From Bacteroidota bacterium (GTDB taxonomy: Bacteria > Bacteroidota > Bacteroidia > Bacteroidales > Bacteroidaceae): a stretch of 8,138 nucleotides of DNA. Location of the stretch: the NCBI GenBank assembly GCA_023425865.1, contig JAFABV010000012.1:1-8138 (forward strand). Direction: 5' to 3'. Below the pieces are notes generated by a model that did not search any database, was not told where the DNA came from, and saw nothing but the letters and a program-made list of their open reading frames with translations. How positions within the stretch are numbered: the first letter of the stretch is position 1; the number at the start of each line of letters is the position of its first letter. This document shows, one piece after another, positions 1 to 6,210 of this stretch. The position numbers and the translations under genes were made by a program.

Positions 1-78
1 GGCAAGCTAAATGATGATATGGATGAAGAGCAGATTATACAACTTCTGCCGTATCAATACAAAAAATCCCGAGAATAA
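1..78 (+). CDS. C-terminal end of an unidentified protein (partial)
   Basis: Frame 1 stays open from the window edge to a TAA at 76-78, giving 25 residues. The two other forward frames meet stops within the first 12 bases. The tail is acidic and then basic (DDMDEEQ followed by YKKSRE), as in a soluble cytoplasmic protein, but it is too short for me to recognise a family. The stop codon lies in the loop of the terminator at 61-92, which supports this being a genuine gene end: the terminator is placed exactly where a + strand transcript should finish. The last codons form the left arm of that hairpin. The 5' part is outside the window. Confidence 0.6.
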   Translation, partial: GKLNDDMDEEQIIQLLPYQYKKSRE

Positions 79-92
79 CCTCGGGATTTTTT
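61..92. terminator. Bidirectional Rho-independent terminator
   Basis: A perfect 13-bp inverted repeat: AAAAAATCCCGAG at 61-73 pairs with CTCGGGATTTTTT at 80-92, around a 6-nt loop. The CCCGAG/CTCGGG core is flanked by six A on the left and six T on the right, so the hairpin ends in a U-tract whichever strand is transcribed. It serves the partial + strand gene, whose stop codon sits in the loop, and the minus-strand tadA, which ends at 140. Confidence 0.9.
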
Positions 93-139
93 GTTTGATT
101 ACAGGACGGCCTAAATTGAATGGTTACCCTCGTGGCGTA

Positions 140-592
140 TCATCTTCGTGAGCGAAAGAACGCTACCATGAGAGCCTTGCATTCCTCTTCAAGCACTCCC
201 GGTGTCACGGTGGCTTTAGGATGCAAGGCTTTCGGCGCGTAGCGCATGAATCCCCGTTTTTCGTCGGCAGCGCCATACACCACGCGCCCCACCTGCGCCC
301 ATCCCGTAGCCCCGGCACACATGGTGCAAGGCTCTACGGTGACGTAGAGCGTGCAGTTGGCAAGGTATTTTCCGCCTAAGGTGTTGGCTGCTGCCGTAAT
401 GGCTAACATCTCGGCATGCGCGGTAACGTCGTTGAGCGTCTCCGTTTGGTTGTGCGCACGGGCAATCACCCGCCCTTGGCTCACCACGACGGCGCCTACA
501 GGCACCTCACCCTCGCTCGCGGCGGCCTCTGCCTCTATGAGCGCCATCCGCATGAAGCGCTCGTCTTGCTGTGCTTGTGCCTCTGTTTCCAT
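140..592 (-). CDS. tadA: tRNA-specific adenosine deaminase TadA
   Basis: TadA deaminates the wobble adenosine A34 to inosine in tRNA-Arg(ACG), using zinc, as a cytoplasmic homodimer. From the ATG at 592 the protein is 150 residues, normal for the family. The zinc site is intact: H59-A-E61 supplies a ligand and the proton-shuttling glutamate, and P88-C-T-M-C92 supplies two cysteine ligands. EVPVGAVVV (29-37) and the asparagine of AHNQTE (46-51) also match the family. The open frame extends 7 codons upstream to a TTG at 613. I prefer the ATG because the TTG falls inside a -7-like box (611-618), and the family begins with a short lead before the MRMAL helix. It is transcribed divergently from yraN and ends at the shared terminator at 61-92. 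It could be annotated as a generic nucleoside deaminase, but the HAE and PCTMC context favours TadA. Confidence 0.93.
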   Translation of the reverse strand: METEAQAQQDERFMRMALIEAEAAASEGEVPVGAVVVSQGRVIARAHNQTETLNDVTAHAEMLAITAAANTLGGKYLANCTLYVTVEPCTMCAGATGWAQVGRVVYGAADEKRGFMRYAPKALHPKATVTPGVLEEECKALMVAFFRSRR

Positions 593-610
593 ATTGTTCG
601 GTTTTGCCTG

Positions 611-618
611 CAAAAATA
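611..618 (-). promoter_or_regulatory. Probable tadA -7 promoter box
   Basis: On the minus strand this reads TATTTTTG, a match to the Bacteroidota -7 consensus TAnnTTTG, and it lies 18 bases before the tadA ATG at 592. I see no TTG-type -33 box at the expected spacing, so the call is tentative. If correct, transcription starts only a few bases before the ATG and the upstream TTG start is excluded. Confidence 0.4.
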
Positions 619-628
619 CAATATTCTT

Positions 629-659
629 TTTGAAGTGTGGAATAAAAACCTTACATTTG
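629..659 (+). promoter_or_regulatory. Promoter of the yraN-birA-pyrH operon
   Basis: TTTG at 629-632 (within TTTTTG) is followed after 19 bases by TACATTTG at 652-659. This fits the Bacteroidota housekeeping promoter, a -33 TTTG/TTG and a -7 TAnnTTTG spaced about 19 bases apart. Transcription would start near 664-668, leaving a leader of about 11-15 bases before the yraN ATG at 679. That leader has no well-placed Shine-Dalgarno sequence. Confidence 0.7.
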
Positions 660-678
660 CAGGAACGTAAACGACACT

Positions 679-1062
679 ATGGCAGAACACAACGACCTGG
701 GGAAATGGGGTGAGGAGACGGCTGCCGCTTATCTGCAGAATGCCGGGTATATCATCCTTGACCGCGATTGGCACTATGGTGGTGGCAAGCGCGATCTGGA
801 TATTGTCTGCAAAACCCAGGACCGGACTACCGTGGTGTTCGTCGAAGTGAAAACCCGCGAACCTGAGGAACTCGCTGAGCCTGAGGATGCCGTAGACCTG
901 CGCAAGATACGCCATCTGGGACGCGTGGCCGACGAGTATGTCAAGATGTATGACATTGTCGAGGACCTGCGCTTTGATATTATCACGGTCATCGGCCGAC
1001 AAAACGGTGACAACATCGACATTAATCATATAGAAGATGCTTTCAATCCGCTCCTTATTTAA
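679..1062 (+). CDS. YraN family protein (UPF0102, nuclease-like fold)
   Basis: A 127-residue protein of the YraN/UPF0102 family, the usual length for it. The family has a restriction-endonuclease-like fold and its cellular role is poorly defined. Visible landmarks are DLGKWGEETAAAYL (6-19) with the conserved glutamates E12/E13, KRDLDIV (37-43) with the acidic D41, and FVEVKTR (54-60) with E56 and K58. Together D41, E56 and K58 resemble a D-(E)xK metal-binding site. Where many members have G-E-I-D, this one has D39-L-D41, so the first acid is Asp rather than Glu. The end INHIEDAFNPLLI resembles Bacteroidota relatives. It is the first gene of the operon, and its last 26 bases overlap birA. Family membership is secure. 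Nuclease activity is only inferred from the fold. Confidence 0.9.
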   Translation: MAEHNDLGKWGEETAAAYLQNAGYIILDRDWHYGGGKRDLDIVCKTQDRTTVVFVEVKTREPEELAEPEDAVDLRKIRHLGRVADEYVKMYDIVEDLRFDIITVIGRQNGDNIDINHIEDAFNPLLI

Positions 1063-1822
1063 GAAAAAGAAAGACGACGGAATCAGGTACCTGGCGCTGG
1101 AAGACGTTGTCAGCACCAACAACTATTGCTTGCAGACACTGTCTCGGCAACCTGCCGACCACGACGCCCGCATGACGGTGGTGACGGCCGAGTATCAGAC
1201 CGCGGGAAAGGGGCAGGGCACCAATTCCTGGGAGAGCGAGCGGGGCAAGAATCTCTTGTTCTCACTGCTCTGCCATCCTCTGTGGGTTCCAGTGAGCTTA
1301 CAGTTTATCCTTTCTGAGGCGGTGGCCTTGGCGCTGTACGACGTGCTGTCGGAGTTGACGGGCGATATAGCGATCAAATGGCCCAACGACATTTATTGGC
1401 GCGACAAGAAGATTTGCGGTATTCTCATTGAGAACCGGCTTGGCGGCGGACATATCAAGGACTGTGTCATCGGCGTGGGGCTGAATGTCAACCAGCGCGC
1501 TTTTGCGAGCGATGCTCCCAACCCGGTGTCGCTGTACCAGATTCTTGGCTGCGAGACCAACCGGCAGCCCCTGCTCGAGCGCATAGTCAAGCGGTTTGAC
1601 CATTATTACCGCGTCATCGAGGATGGCGACTACGGCTTGGTGGCCGGCAACTACATGAGCGCCCTGTACAGGGCGAAAGGTTTCTTCCCCTATCGTGACG
1701 ACGAGGGCCTCTTCGAGGCCGCGCTGGTAGAGGTGGAAGACGACGGGCATCTCATTCTTCGCGACCGCGAGGGGCAAATCCGCGGCTATGCCTTTAAGGA
1801 AGTGGAGTTTATCATCGTATAA
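1037..1822 (+). CDS. birA: Biotin--[acetyl-CoA-carboxylase] ligase, monofunctional
   Basis: This enzyme activates biotin with ATP to biotinyl-AMP and transfers it to the carrier lysine of biotin-dependent carboxylases, in the cytoplasm. The 261 residues hold a catalytic domain and a small C-terminal domain, without the N-terminal helix-turn-helix of E. coli BirA, so it is unlikely to act as a repressor. Motifs: STNNY (26-30), the biotinyl-AMP loop TAGKGQGTNSW (55-65), GKNLLFSL (70-77), KWPND (114-118), KICGILIE (125-132) with the catalytic-type K125, and GVGLNVN (146-152). The ATG at 1037 is the only ATG, GTG or TTG between the in-frame TAG at 1031-1033 and Met46, which lies beyond STNNY. The 26-bp overlap with yraN is therefore real and suggests translational coupling. 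The stretch FKKKKDDG before the core looks like a basic leader. Confidence 0.93.
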   Translation: MLSIRSLFKKKKDDGIRYLALEDVVSTNNYCLQTLSRQPADHDARMTVVTAEYQTAGKGQGTNSWESERGKNLLFSLLCHPLWVPVSLQFILSEAVALALYDVLSELTGDIAIKWPNDIYWRDKKICGILIENRLGGGHIKDCVIGVGLNVNQRAFASDAPNPVSLYQILGCETNRQPLLERIVKRFDHYYRVIEDGDYGLVAGNYMSALYRAKGFFPYRDDEGLFEAALVEVEDDGHLILRDREGQIRGYAFKEVEFIIV

Positions 1823-1847
1823 ACAGGGGTTAGACCCAAAAAATATT

Positions 1848-2558
1848 ATGGCAAGATTTAAGAGAATACTTCTGAAACTCTCTGGCGAGAGTTTGATGGG
1901 CGCACAAGGCTATGGCATAGACTCTGAGCGTCTGAGTGACTATGCACGACAAATCAAGGAAGTGCGCGACATGGGCGTGCAGGTGGGTATCGTCATCGGT
2001 GGCGGCAATATCTTTCGCGGACTGAGCGGAAGCCAGAAAGGCTTCGACCGCGTGAAGGGCGACCAGATGGGTATGTGCGCCACGGTCATCAATTCGTTGG
2101 CCTTAAGCTCGGCCTTAGGGGCCATCGGCGTAAAAAACAAGGTGCTCACGGCCATCCGTATGGAGCCCATTGGAGAGTTTTACAACAAGTGGAAGGCCAT
2201 CGAACTCCTCGAAGACGGACAGGTGTGCATCTTCTCCGCCGGCACCGGCAACCCCTACTTCACCACCGACACCGGCTCTTCGCTGCGCGGCATCGAGATA
2301 GAGGCCGATGTCATGCTCAAGGGCACACGTGTGGATGGGGTCTATACCGCCGACCCCGAGAAGGAGCCTACAGCCACGAAGTTCGACGAGATCTCTTACA
2401 AAGAAGTGCTCGACCGTGGGCTGAAGGTCATGGATCTCACCGCCATCTGCATGTGCCAGGACAACAACCTCCCCATCTACGTGTTCAACATGGACATTGT
2501 GGGCAACCTCAAAAAGGTGATGGAGGGTGAGCCAATCGGCACTCTGGTGCATCCCTGA
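1848..2558 (+). CDS. pyrH: UMP kinase PyrH
   Basis: PyrH phosphorylates UMP to UDP with ATP in pyrimidine synthesis. It is an amino-acid-kinase-fold hexamer, usually activated by GTP and inhibited by UTP. The protein is 236 residues, the normal size. Visible motifs: LLKLSGESL (8-16) with catalytic K10, VIGGGNIFRG (49-58), GDQMGMCATVINSLAL (from 71), GTGNPYFTTDT (132-142) for UMP and Thr/Asp contacts, and DGVYTADPEK (163-172) for the ATP side. The frame is open further upstream to 1788, but that extension lies inside birA, and MARFKRILLKLSGES is the typical N-terminus. It starts 25 bases after birA, so it is probably cotranscribed, with a hairpin terminator after it. In many bacteria frr follows pyrH; here it does not. 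Confidence 0.96.
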   Translation: MARFKRILLKLSGESLMGAQGYGIDSERLSDYARQIKEVRDMGVQVGIVIGGGNIFRGLSGSQKGFDRVKGDQMGMCATVINSLALSSALGAIGVKNKVLTAIRMEPIGEFYNKWKAIELLEDGQVCIFSAGTGNPYFTTDTGSSLRGIEIEADVMLKGTRVDGVYTADPEKEPTATKFDEISYKEVLDRGLKVMDLTAICMCQDNNLPIYVFNMDIVGNLKKVMEGEPIGTLVHP

Positions 2559-2563
2559 GTGTA

Positions 2564-2595
2564 GGGGGGAGCGTCTCTCCCCCTTGCCTTGTTTT
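2564..2595 (+). terminator. Terminator after pyrH
   Basis: GGGGGGAG at 2564-2571 pairs with CTCCCCCT at 2577-2584 around a 5-nt loop (one G-T pair at the base). A mixed T-rich stretch ending in TTTT at 2592-2595 follows. It begins 5 bases after the pyrH stop and separates the operon from the GH2 gene. The T-run is imperfect, so termination may be partial. Confidence 0.65.
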
Positions 2596-2637
2596 CCAAT
2601 CTATTAAAGACCTAATCCTTATTACACCCTAAACGTG

Positions 2638-5600
2638 ATGAAAAATATCAACTATTTGTGCCCATCGTTATCCCGATGGGTCTCTTGTGCGCGAGCGGCA
2701 ATGCTGCTCTCAATGGTACTTACGTGTGAAATCAACGCGATGGCAGACAATGAATATACTCGGGGTATAGGAGTGTACCCCGGCAGGGTGACCGACTATA
2801 AGGGGCCTGAAATGGTAAAGGACGATGTGTACCGCAATTTGGCATGCAACAGGGCTGCCTACGCGTCTTCTTCTTTCGACTATAACCTCACGGCCCAGTT
2901 AGCCACCGATGGCATTGTCTCTACCACCGAGCCCGCCCGCCTCACGGTCTCTACGCCCGAAGGGGTGCTGTCGTTGCGCGACAAGGAGAAGACCATTGAC
3001 GGTAATGTGGTGACCAGCGGCTATGTCATGGGCGAGAAAACGTTCATGCAGTTTGACTGGACCGGCATGCAGGTGCAGGTAGACCAGATTCGGCTGGTGG
3101 GCGAGGTGGCCTATCAGGCCGACGCGGCCAAGAAGGGTTACGCCATACGTGTGATGGGGTCTGCCGACGGCCGCCGCTGGCAGGTCATCGGACAGATGGC
3201 CGGCAAAGGCCTGCCCGGCACGGCCATGCAGCAGCTGGTGAGCTCTGACCCCAACAAGCAGGAGGCGACCATTAAGTTGCCTATGCGGCGCATAGACAGT
3301 GTCATCAAGCTCGACCGCCCGGGCAAGTACAGTCACATACGTCTTGACTTTACCATGGCTGGCTGTGCCTGGTGGCGCTTGTATGAGTTGGGCGACGACT
3401 GGATGCCCTCTTCTCATTTCTCCAGCGCGTATGCCGTGGCACCCGGTGCCAACGGCGACAAACCATGGATTTATGTCGACCTTGGCACTGAGGCATCTGT
3501 AGACCATGTGCGTCTTCACTGGATACATAAGGCGAACAAGGGTGAGATACAGTTCTCTGACGATGCCCGTCAGTGGCGCACCGTGGCAACGCTGCCCGGT
3601 GGCAGCACCACTTCTGAGCAGGTGGCGTGCCCCGGCAAGGCGCGCTATGTGCGCCTGACCATGGCCGAGCCCGACAAGGGCGGACTCTTTGTGCTCAGTG
3701 AGATGGAAGTGTGGGGCAAGGGCGGACTGGCTCCGCGGCTACGCGAAGGGGGCGACATCAGTCGCTGGGAGCTGCGTCGCGATGGCGACAGCAGGTGGAT
3801 TCCAGCCACGGTTCCCGGCACGGTGCTCACGAGCTACATGAATATCGGTGCGGTGCCCGATAATCGCTATTCCAACAACATGCGCCAGATTTCAGAGAGC
3901 TTCTTCATGTCCGACTTCTGGTACCGGGCGCATATCAACGGCGCTGAGGCTTCCAAGGGTCAGCATACCTACCTGAACTTTGACGGCATCAACTGGAAAG
4001 CCGAGGTATGGCTCAACCAGCAATATTTGGGCCGAGTGGATGGCGCTTTCATACGCGGGCGCTTTGATGTCACCGACAAGCTGCGCCCCGGCGACAACCT
4101 CTTGGAGGTGAGGGTCATCCGCAATGCCCACTTTGGCGCGGTGAAGGAAAAGAATGAGGTGAGCACCGACCTCAACGGGGGTGTGTTGGGTGGCGACAAC
4201 CCCACGTTCCACGCGTCTATCGGGTGGGACTGGATTACCAGCACGCCTGGCCGACAGGTAGGTATCTGGAATGACGTGCGCCTTACCCATGACCTTGGTG
4301 TGGGGCTCAGCGACCCATTGGTCACCACTGTGCTCAGTCACCCCGACACGCTGGCCACCATGACACCACTGGTTGTGGTGAGCAATGCCGACGCAATGGG
4401 CAAGCAGGTCACGGTGAAAGGATGGATTGGCGACGTGGTGTTCTCAAAGACGCTTACCCTCTCGGCCAATGAGATGCGCGAGGTGGCGTTCCAGCCTGCC
4501 GAGTATCCGCAGCTTGCCCAGCGTGCCATGCGCCTGTGGTGGCCCAACGGATACGGTGAACCCTATCTTTACGACGCTGGCTTTGAGGTTACTGACATGG
4601 CCACGGGGCAGGTGTCGGCTACCATTACTTACAAGGCGGGCATCCGCGAGATGAGCTATCGTGAACTCGATACCAAGACGCAGCTCTTTGTCAATGGCAA
4701 GCGTGTAACGCCGTTGGGGGGCAACTGGGGATTCTCTGAGACCAATCTCAACTACCGCGCCCGCGAATACGATGCCGCCGTGCGCTATCACCGCGACATG
4801 AACTGTAATATGATTCGCGACTGGGTGGGACAGATTGGCGATGAGCCATTCTATGAAGCCTGCGACAAATACGGCCTCATGGTGTGGCAAGACTTCTGGC
4901 TGGCTAACCCATGGGATGGTCCCGACCCTTACGACAACGAACTCTTCCTCAGCAATAGCCGTGACTACATCCTCAAGATACGCCGCCATCCCAGCATCGC
5001 CATCTATGTGGGGCGCAACGAGGGCTTCCCGCCCAAGGTGCTCGACGATGGCTTGCGCCAGCAGATTGCGGCATTGCATCCGCAGTTGGGCTATATTCCC
5101 AGCTCGGCCGATGGAGGCGTGAGTGGGCATGGAGCCTATCAGCTCAAGCCCGTCAGCTACTATTTCACCGAGCAGTCGGGATTGCTCCACTCTGAGCGCG
5201 GCATGCCCAACGTGCCCTCATACGAGAGTATTCAGCGTATGCTTGCCCCCGAAGACCTCTGGCCTATAGGGCGGGCATGGGGACAACACGACTTCACCAT
5301 GCGTGGGGCGCAGAATGGAGAGTCGTTCATCGCCACCATGGAGCGTCACTTCGGAAAGCCTGCCAATGCACGCCAGTTTGCCGACTGGGCACAGTGGATC
5401 AACTACGACGGCTATAGGGCCATGTACGAGGGCTCGCAACAGCAGCGCATGGGACTGCTTATATGGATGAGCCACTCTTGCTGGCCGTCGATGGTATGGC
5501 AGACCTACGACTACTACTTGGAGCCCACGGGTGCGTACTTCGGCTTGAAGAAGGCCTGCGAGCCGCTGCATGTGCAGTATAATCCGGTAAAGAAAGCGGT

Positions 5601-6132
5601 GGAGGTGGTCAACCTCGGCACAGGGCGCCACGATGCCCTCACCGTCACGGCGCAGACCATCAACCTGCAAGGTCGGGTTATCCGCGAGTGGAAGGCTTCG
5701 CTGTCTATCGACGACGACCAGACGCTGTCGCCGCTCACACTCGAACTGCCACAGGACGAGGTGTACTTCATTCGCCTCAAACTCGAAGAGCAGGGCAAAC
5801 TGTGGTCGGAGAATACCTATGTGCAATCTCGCGAAACTGACAATTGGAAGGCATTGACATCGTTGCCGAAAGCAACGGTTACCCAGCAGGTGGCATTCAA
5901 GGTGGTGGGTGAAGAGCGGCAGGGGACTGTCACTCTGCGCAACACTTCTGACACGCCTGCCCTCATGCTGAGGCTCAACCTGAAGGGCACCGACGGCGAG
6001 CAGATACTTCCTGTGCTTTGGTCAGACAACTACTTCCATCTCATGCCCGGCGAAACCAAGACTGTCACCGTGTCTTACCTCCTGGAGGATGGCAGAGGAG
6101 TGGAGCCCAAGGTAGAAGTAACGACAATGTAG
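2638..6132 (+). CDS. Secreted GH2 glycosidase with two discoidin (F5/8C)-like domains
   Basis: A 1164-residue exported enzyme. Residues 1-36 form a signal peptide: basic residues R13 and R19, the hydrophobic stretch AAMLLSMVLT, and a likely cleavage at AMA36|D37. C30 is not in a good lipobox. Two F5/8C (CBM32-like) regions follow, about 67-252 and 255-360, the second ending SEMEVWG. GH2 modules come next: a jelly-roll sugar-binding domain about 370-558 containing GWDW (529-532), an Ig-like domain, a TIM barrel about 680-970 (GGNWGFSE near 694-701, MVWQDFW at 748-754), and Ig-like C-terminal domains. E795 in GRNEG is the likely acid/base and E853 in HSERGMP the likely nucleophile. The GWDW and AYFGLKKACEPLH (from A966) motifs resemble exo-beta-D-glucosaminidases and mannosylglycoprotein endo-beta-mannosidases rather than beta-galactosidases; the exact substrate is not decided. 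A GTG precedes the ATG directly; I take the ATG. No SusC/SusD genes are adjacent. Confidence 0.9.
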   Translation: MKNINYLCPSLSRWVSCARAAMLLSMVLTCEINAMADNEYTRGIGVYPGRVTDYKGPEMVKDDVYRNLACNRAAYASSSFDYNLTAQLATDGIVSTTEPARLTVSTPEGVLSLRDKEKTIDGNVVTSGYVMGEKTFMQFDWTGMQVQVDQIRLVGEVAYQADAAKKGYAIRVMGSADGRRWQVIGQMAGKGLPGTAMQQLVSSDPNKQEATIKLPMRRIDSVIKLDRPGKYSHIRLDFTMAGCAWWRLYELGDDWMPSSHFSSAYAVAPGANGDKPWIYVDLGTEASVDHVRLHWIHKANKGEIQFSDDARQWRTVATLPGGSTTSEQVACPGKARYVRLTMAEPDKGGLFVLSEMEVWGKGGLAPRLREGGDISRWELRRDGDSRWIPATVPGTVLTSYMNIGAVPDNRYSNNMRQISESFFMSDFWYRAHINGAEASKGQHTYLNFDGINWKAEVWLNQQYLGRVDGAFIRGRFDVTDKLRPGDNLLEVRVIRNAHFGAVKEKNEVSTDLNGGVLGGDNPTFHASIGWDWITSTPGRQVGIWNDVRLTHDLGVGLSDPLVTTVLSHPDTLATMTPLVVVSNADAMGKQVTVKGWIGDVVFSKTLTLSANEMREVAFQPAEYPQLAQRAMRLWWPNGYGEPYLYDAGFEVTDMATGQVSATITYKAGIREMSYRELDTKTQLFVNGKRVTPLGGNWGFSETNLNYRAREYDAAVRYHRDMNCNMIRDWVGQIGDEPFYEACDKYGLMVWQDFWLANPWDGPDPYDNELFLSNSRDYILKIRRHPSIAIYVGRNEGFPPKVLDDGLRQQIAALHPQLGYIPSSADGGVSGHGAYQLKPVSYYFTEQSGLLHSERGMPNVPSYESIQRMLAPEDLWPIGRAWGQHDFTMRGAQNGESFIATMERHFGKPANARQFADWAQWINYDGYRAMYEGSQQQRMGLLIWMSHSCWPSMVWQTYDYYLEPTGAYFGLKKACEPLHVQYNPVKKAVEVVNLGTGRHDALTVTAQTINLQGRVIREWKASLSIDDDQTLSPLTLELPQDEVYFIRLKLEEQGKLWSENTYVQSRETDNWKALTSLPKATVTQQVAFKVVGEERQGTVTLRNTSDTPALMLRLNLKGTDGEQILPVLWSDNYFHLMPGETKTVTVSYLLEDGRGVEPKVEVTTM

Positions 6133-6160
6133 TCAACACACTGTCATCCCTTTTGCAATA

Positions 6161-6210
6161 ATCCTCCCCCCTTGCCCTTATGATGGGCGCAAGGGGGGAG
6201 GATTTTTATT
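6161..6210. terminator. Terminator between convergent GH2 and GT39 genes
   Basis: A perfect 14-bp stem (6162-6175 with 6189-6202), extendable outward by two A-T pairs, has six C facing six G in the middle and a 13-nt loop. On the + strand it is followed by TTTTTATTTG, a strong Rho-independent signal for the GH2 transcript. The minus strand lacks a good T-run after the stem (ATTATTGC), so termination of the opposing gene here would be weaker. The T-run on the + strand overlaps the TAA stop of the minus-strand gene (6206-6208). Confidence 0.9.

Noticed and set aside
535..1122. 195-residue minus-strand frame opposite yraN
   Set aside because: It is antisense to yraN with its convincing motifs, overlaps tadA and birA, and shows no recognisable domain.
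1827..1837. GGGT-TAG-ACCC hairpin between birA and pyrH
   Set aside because: Only 4 bp and followed by A rather than T, so it is not a credible terminator. Chance is sufficient.
1788..1847. Longer pyrH start 20 codons upstream
   Set aside because: The extension lies inside birA in another frame and does not resemble the family. The ATG at 1848 gives the standard N-terminus.
2589..2620. Promoter for the GH2 gene (TTG at 2589-2591 and TAATCCTT at 2613-2620)
   Set aside because: The -7 element matches only TA and TT of the consensus and the spacing of 21 is long. It is too weak to annotate.
4444..5190. 248-residue minus-strand frame inside the GH2 gene
   Set aside because: It is a mirror of a GC-rich, strongly biased coding region. 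The GH2 catalytic motifs on the + strand occupy the same stretch.
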